From Druceiella hillmani (Eukaryota > Arthropoda > Insecta > Lepidoptera > Hepialidae): a DNA stretch of 64,000 nt. The notes under the pieces are model-generated. The model was not told where the DNA came from. It was given only the letters and a program-made list of their open reading frames with translations, and searched no databases. Position numbers and translations under genes: made by a program. Location of the stretch: contig JAYKKI010000003.1 of the NCBI GenBank assembly GCA_039881145.1, forward strand, positions 10,192,501-10,256,500. The letters are read 5' to 3'. Of this stretch, positions 61,801 to 64,000 are shown piece after piece; position 1 is the stretch's first letter; every line of letters begins with the position of its first letter.

Positions 61801-63498
61801 AGAGTAAATACTCTTCTATATTACAGAAAAATGGTCAATCAAAATTGTATTAAATGCTACATTGAACAAAATTTCGAATTCGGCGAGCGGAGGAGGCGTT
61901 CCCGCCCGTTACAGATGGAGAGGAAAGTCCCCCAGCGGCATGTCATTCATGTCTGCTGTAACCTAGCTAAAGTGATATTCAGGGTATATACATGCATACA
62001 ATGATCTCGCTCTTATTAAAATAAGGTAAAAATGACCAAATAAAAATTTGTTAAAATCACAAGGAAATTAAGTAAGAACACTCATTGTTTGAAATATGGA
62101 AAAGCAAATAGATAACACAAATATTTATACGCCCCAGTACCTGCCGAAAGCAACTAAAATATAAGTGAATTTTTTACCATTTTTCAGACCTCAGAATTAA
62201 AAATCAAAATTCATTGCTTTTTAATTCGTTACGATGAATTAATAAATAAGGAAAATGTAACTTTGAGCAAATAGTTTCTACGCTACGTTGAGTCCGAGTG
62301 ATCACAAAAAGCACAATAGTACTGGAATTTTACTTCTTTAAAACTAATTTTAAGCAAATATTTCCTATAGAATATAAATGTTTTTTGGTCGCTACTTATA
62401 AACATAATGTTAAGTTCCAAAAATCCTAAAGGGTAGAATTAAAATTTTGCATAAAATATTGAAAAAATCTTTTTTTTCTGTACTTGGCATGGAATCGTTT
62501 TGTCTTGTACGAGTATACCGATAATTATTATTACTGAACGGTAAATACTATAATAACATAAACTAAGAAATATACAGTATTATTGAATATAAAGGTATAG
62601 TAAATTTCTATGGATCTGCGAACTTCCTATGCCGAGTTAGGCCGTGCACTGGCATAAGGCGGCCGTGCGCCAGCGAGACGATCGCTAAAAACAGACCTTG
62701 TGTAAAATATTACTTGTATTTGGTAAGTACCTCTACGAATATTTTAAACAAAATAAAAATTTATATTGTTTACGTATACGTGTGATCTACACATTTTTTT
62801 ACGTATGATATTTAGATAATATTTGTATTTAATATTTAGATACTTTCAAATTTATACAACGTAAACTTGACACTAGTAAAAATATAATAATGCAATTATT
62901 AAATATAAACTGGGATTTACATAAATTAGAGATTACGCTCTTATGCTACTATGTAATGCAACTTATGTAAACTGAAGATAGTTAACTTGATCCTCTGGGC
63001 CCGACTTTATACTCTTATGCTACTTATTTCTGATACTGATCATATGATCAACATAATTTATTTTTAGGGTTAATATTTTGACTAGTCATTTGATATATTA
63101 TTTCACGAATAAACTTAAAATAATAATAAATATAAATTGATTGACAAAAAATTCACTTTAACGTCGAAAAAGATTTCGATTAATGTGATATAAACAAAAG
63201 AAGTATGACTTTTTTCTCTAAATTCCTAGTTTTTATGACAATTTTAAAACGTTGGCCATGGAACTTTATTTAGCCTAACTTTAGTGATTTAATTTTAAAT
63301 TATGGCATTTTACTTACAAATAGATTGTCTCCGTGGAAATTATTATAGAATTAATAGACGGTATAAACGATATCGATATCGATGATTAGAATTTCCCCTC
63401 ACACACACAGGTATTCTCAATGGACAAGACAAGTCCCTTGAATATAGTTCCTTTCTAAATTTAATATTCGAAAAACGGAAATGTTTCGTTCCTTTTTT
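58806..63498. other. AT-rich intergenic DNA with two GC-richer patches
   Basis: At 61534-61572 the word ACACACCGACGCGACAATT occurs twice with one change. At 61870-61950 and 62610-62700 the composition becomes clearly GC-richer (for example CGGCGAGCGGAGGAGGCG, and GGCCGTGCACTGGCATAAGG). The second patch is followed by a donor-like TTGGTAAGTACC at about 62718. No coding domain is recognised. Plus frames at 60263-60472 and 60482-60676 are pyrimidine-rich and hydrophobic without a match. Confidence 0.45.
59764..59823. repeat. Foldback inverted repeat (24-nt arms, 12-nt loop)
   Basis: Arms at 59764-59787 and 59800-59823 match as reverse complements at 23 of 24 positions. The 12-nt spacer CCGTTAACCGGC is itself nearly self-complementary. 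Confidence 0.92.
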
Positions 63499-63571
63499 AA
63501 AAAGTTTTTTTAACTCTTCCCATGAATATTTATTGAGAAATATTCATGGGAAGAGTTAAAAAAAACTTTTT
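63499..63571. repeat. Foldback inverted repeat (33-nt arms, 6-nt loop)
   Basis: Arms at 63499-63531 and 63538-63571 are reverse complements with a single extra A in the right arm, around the spacer ATTGAG. No mismatches otherwise. Confidence 0.95.
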
Positions 63572-64000
63572 ACTTTTTCTATTTCTTAATATGGTTAGGG
63601 AAAGATTGATCACTACTATTTATGACAAAAACTGTTACGAGCCTTTTTAATTTCAGATAATGAAAATTAAGTATTGATTGTTTCAAATTTAAAAATTTTC
63701 ATAGTATGTATTAATAATAAGCAAAACAATTAGAGTATGAATATATGTTAAAGGAGTAATATACTATGTAAAAAACTTAATAACTCATGGCCCAAAAATG
63801 GCGAACTTACGAGGAGCGTAAGGAACTCTTTATATTGTGAAAAAGTAAGATTACACAACTGTTCTAACCCACAAAAAGGAATTAGTTTTAAAATTGGAAT
63901 TTTAGCCCGCTCCAGAACGTAAATTTTATTTAATGACAGAAGATAGTATATGAAGACAAAATTCTTATAATTTAAGCTAGTTACGTGTGGATTTAAAAAT
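63572..64000. other. AT-rich DNA, nothing recognised
   Basis: No gene or repeat seen up to the window end. Confidence 0.55.

Overview
This window looks like a gene-poor, strongly AT-rich stretch of an arthropod (most likely insect) nuclear genome. I found no intact protein-coding gene, no tRNA or rRNA gene, no CRISPR array and no prokaryotic operon. The support is the set of decayed transposable elements (mariner, piggyBac, Copia, several Ty3/Gypsy copies including an env-bearing errantivirus-like one, an RTE-like LINE, Helitron, a KRBA2-like integrase element, a Penelope-like endonuclease tail), long (TA)n and (CA)n/(CAGA)n microsatellites, and open frames that rarely exceed 100 codons. The species cannot be named from the sequence alone. 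All family assignments are by eye from remembered motif patterns and have not been searched.

Layout. 1-3.7 kb holds nothing recognisable. 3.68-3.84 kb has two adjacent near-perfect foldback inverted repeats. 4.1-5.1 kb (-) is a dead mariner. 7.28-7.86 kb has a 41-bp tandem repeat and a large compound microsatellite. 8.47-12.5 kb (-) is best read as one decayed LTR retrotransposon: two related 180-190 bp TGTA...TACA repeats, a short primer-binding-site-like start, a reverse-transcriptase thumb remnant, and a degenerate 21-23 bp minisatellite inside it. 15.2-16.6 kb (-) is a KRBA2-like integrase transposon remnant. 17.3-19.3 kb (-) is the 3' half of a Copia element with its 3' LTR. 23.3-24.7 kb (+) is a piggyBac pseudogene with a possible 5'-leader intron. 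26.6-27.1 kb (+) is a LINE endonuclease fragment. 30.8-37.6 kb (+) is a compound of at least two Gypsy/errantivirus-like copies with three LTR-like segments. 39.1-40.3 kb (+) is a LINE reverse-transcriptase 3' end carrying a templated inverted insertion. 41.6-42.9 kb (+) is a second piggyBac pseudogene. 52.8-53.3 kb (-) is a Helitron 3' end. 55.1-55.6 kb is a diverged 281-bp tandem pair. 58.4-58.8 kb (-) joins a Penelope-like endonuclease tail to a fragment of another insect repeat family. The remainder is AT-rich sequence in which I see nothing firm.

The transposon genes do not work together. Each carries stop codons, frameshifts and in several cases a lost catalytic residue, so the region reads as a transposon graveyard.

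The most distinctive signal is a set of at least eight foldback inverted repeats with long near-perfect arms (21-40 nt) and short spacers (4-16 nt). Two of them interrupt transposon coding sequence, which shows they arose after insertion. The one in the LINE is flanked by a short direct repeat, the pattern expected of replication template switching. I see no evidence for a new functional system.
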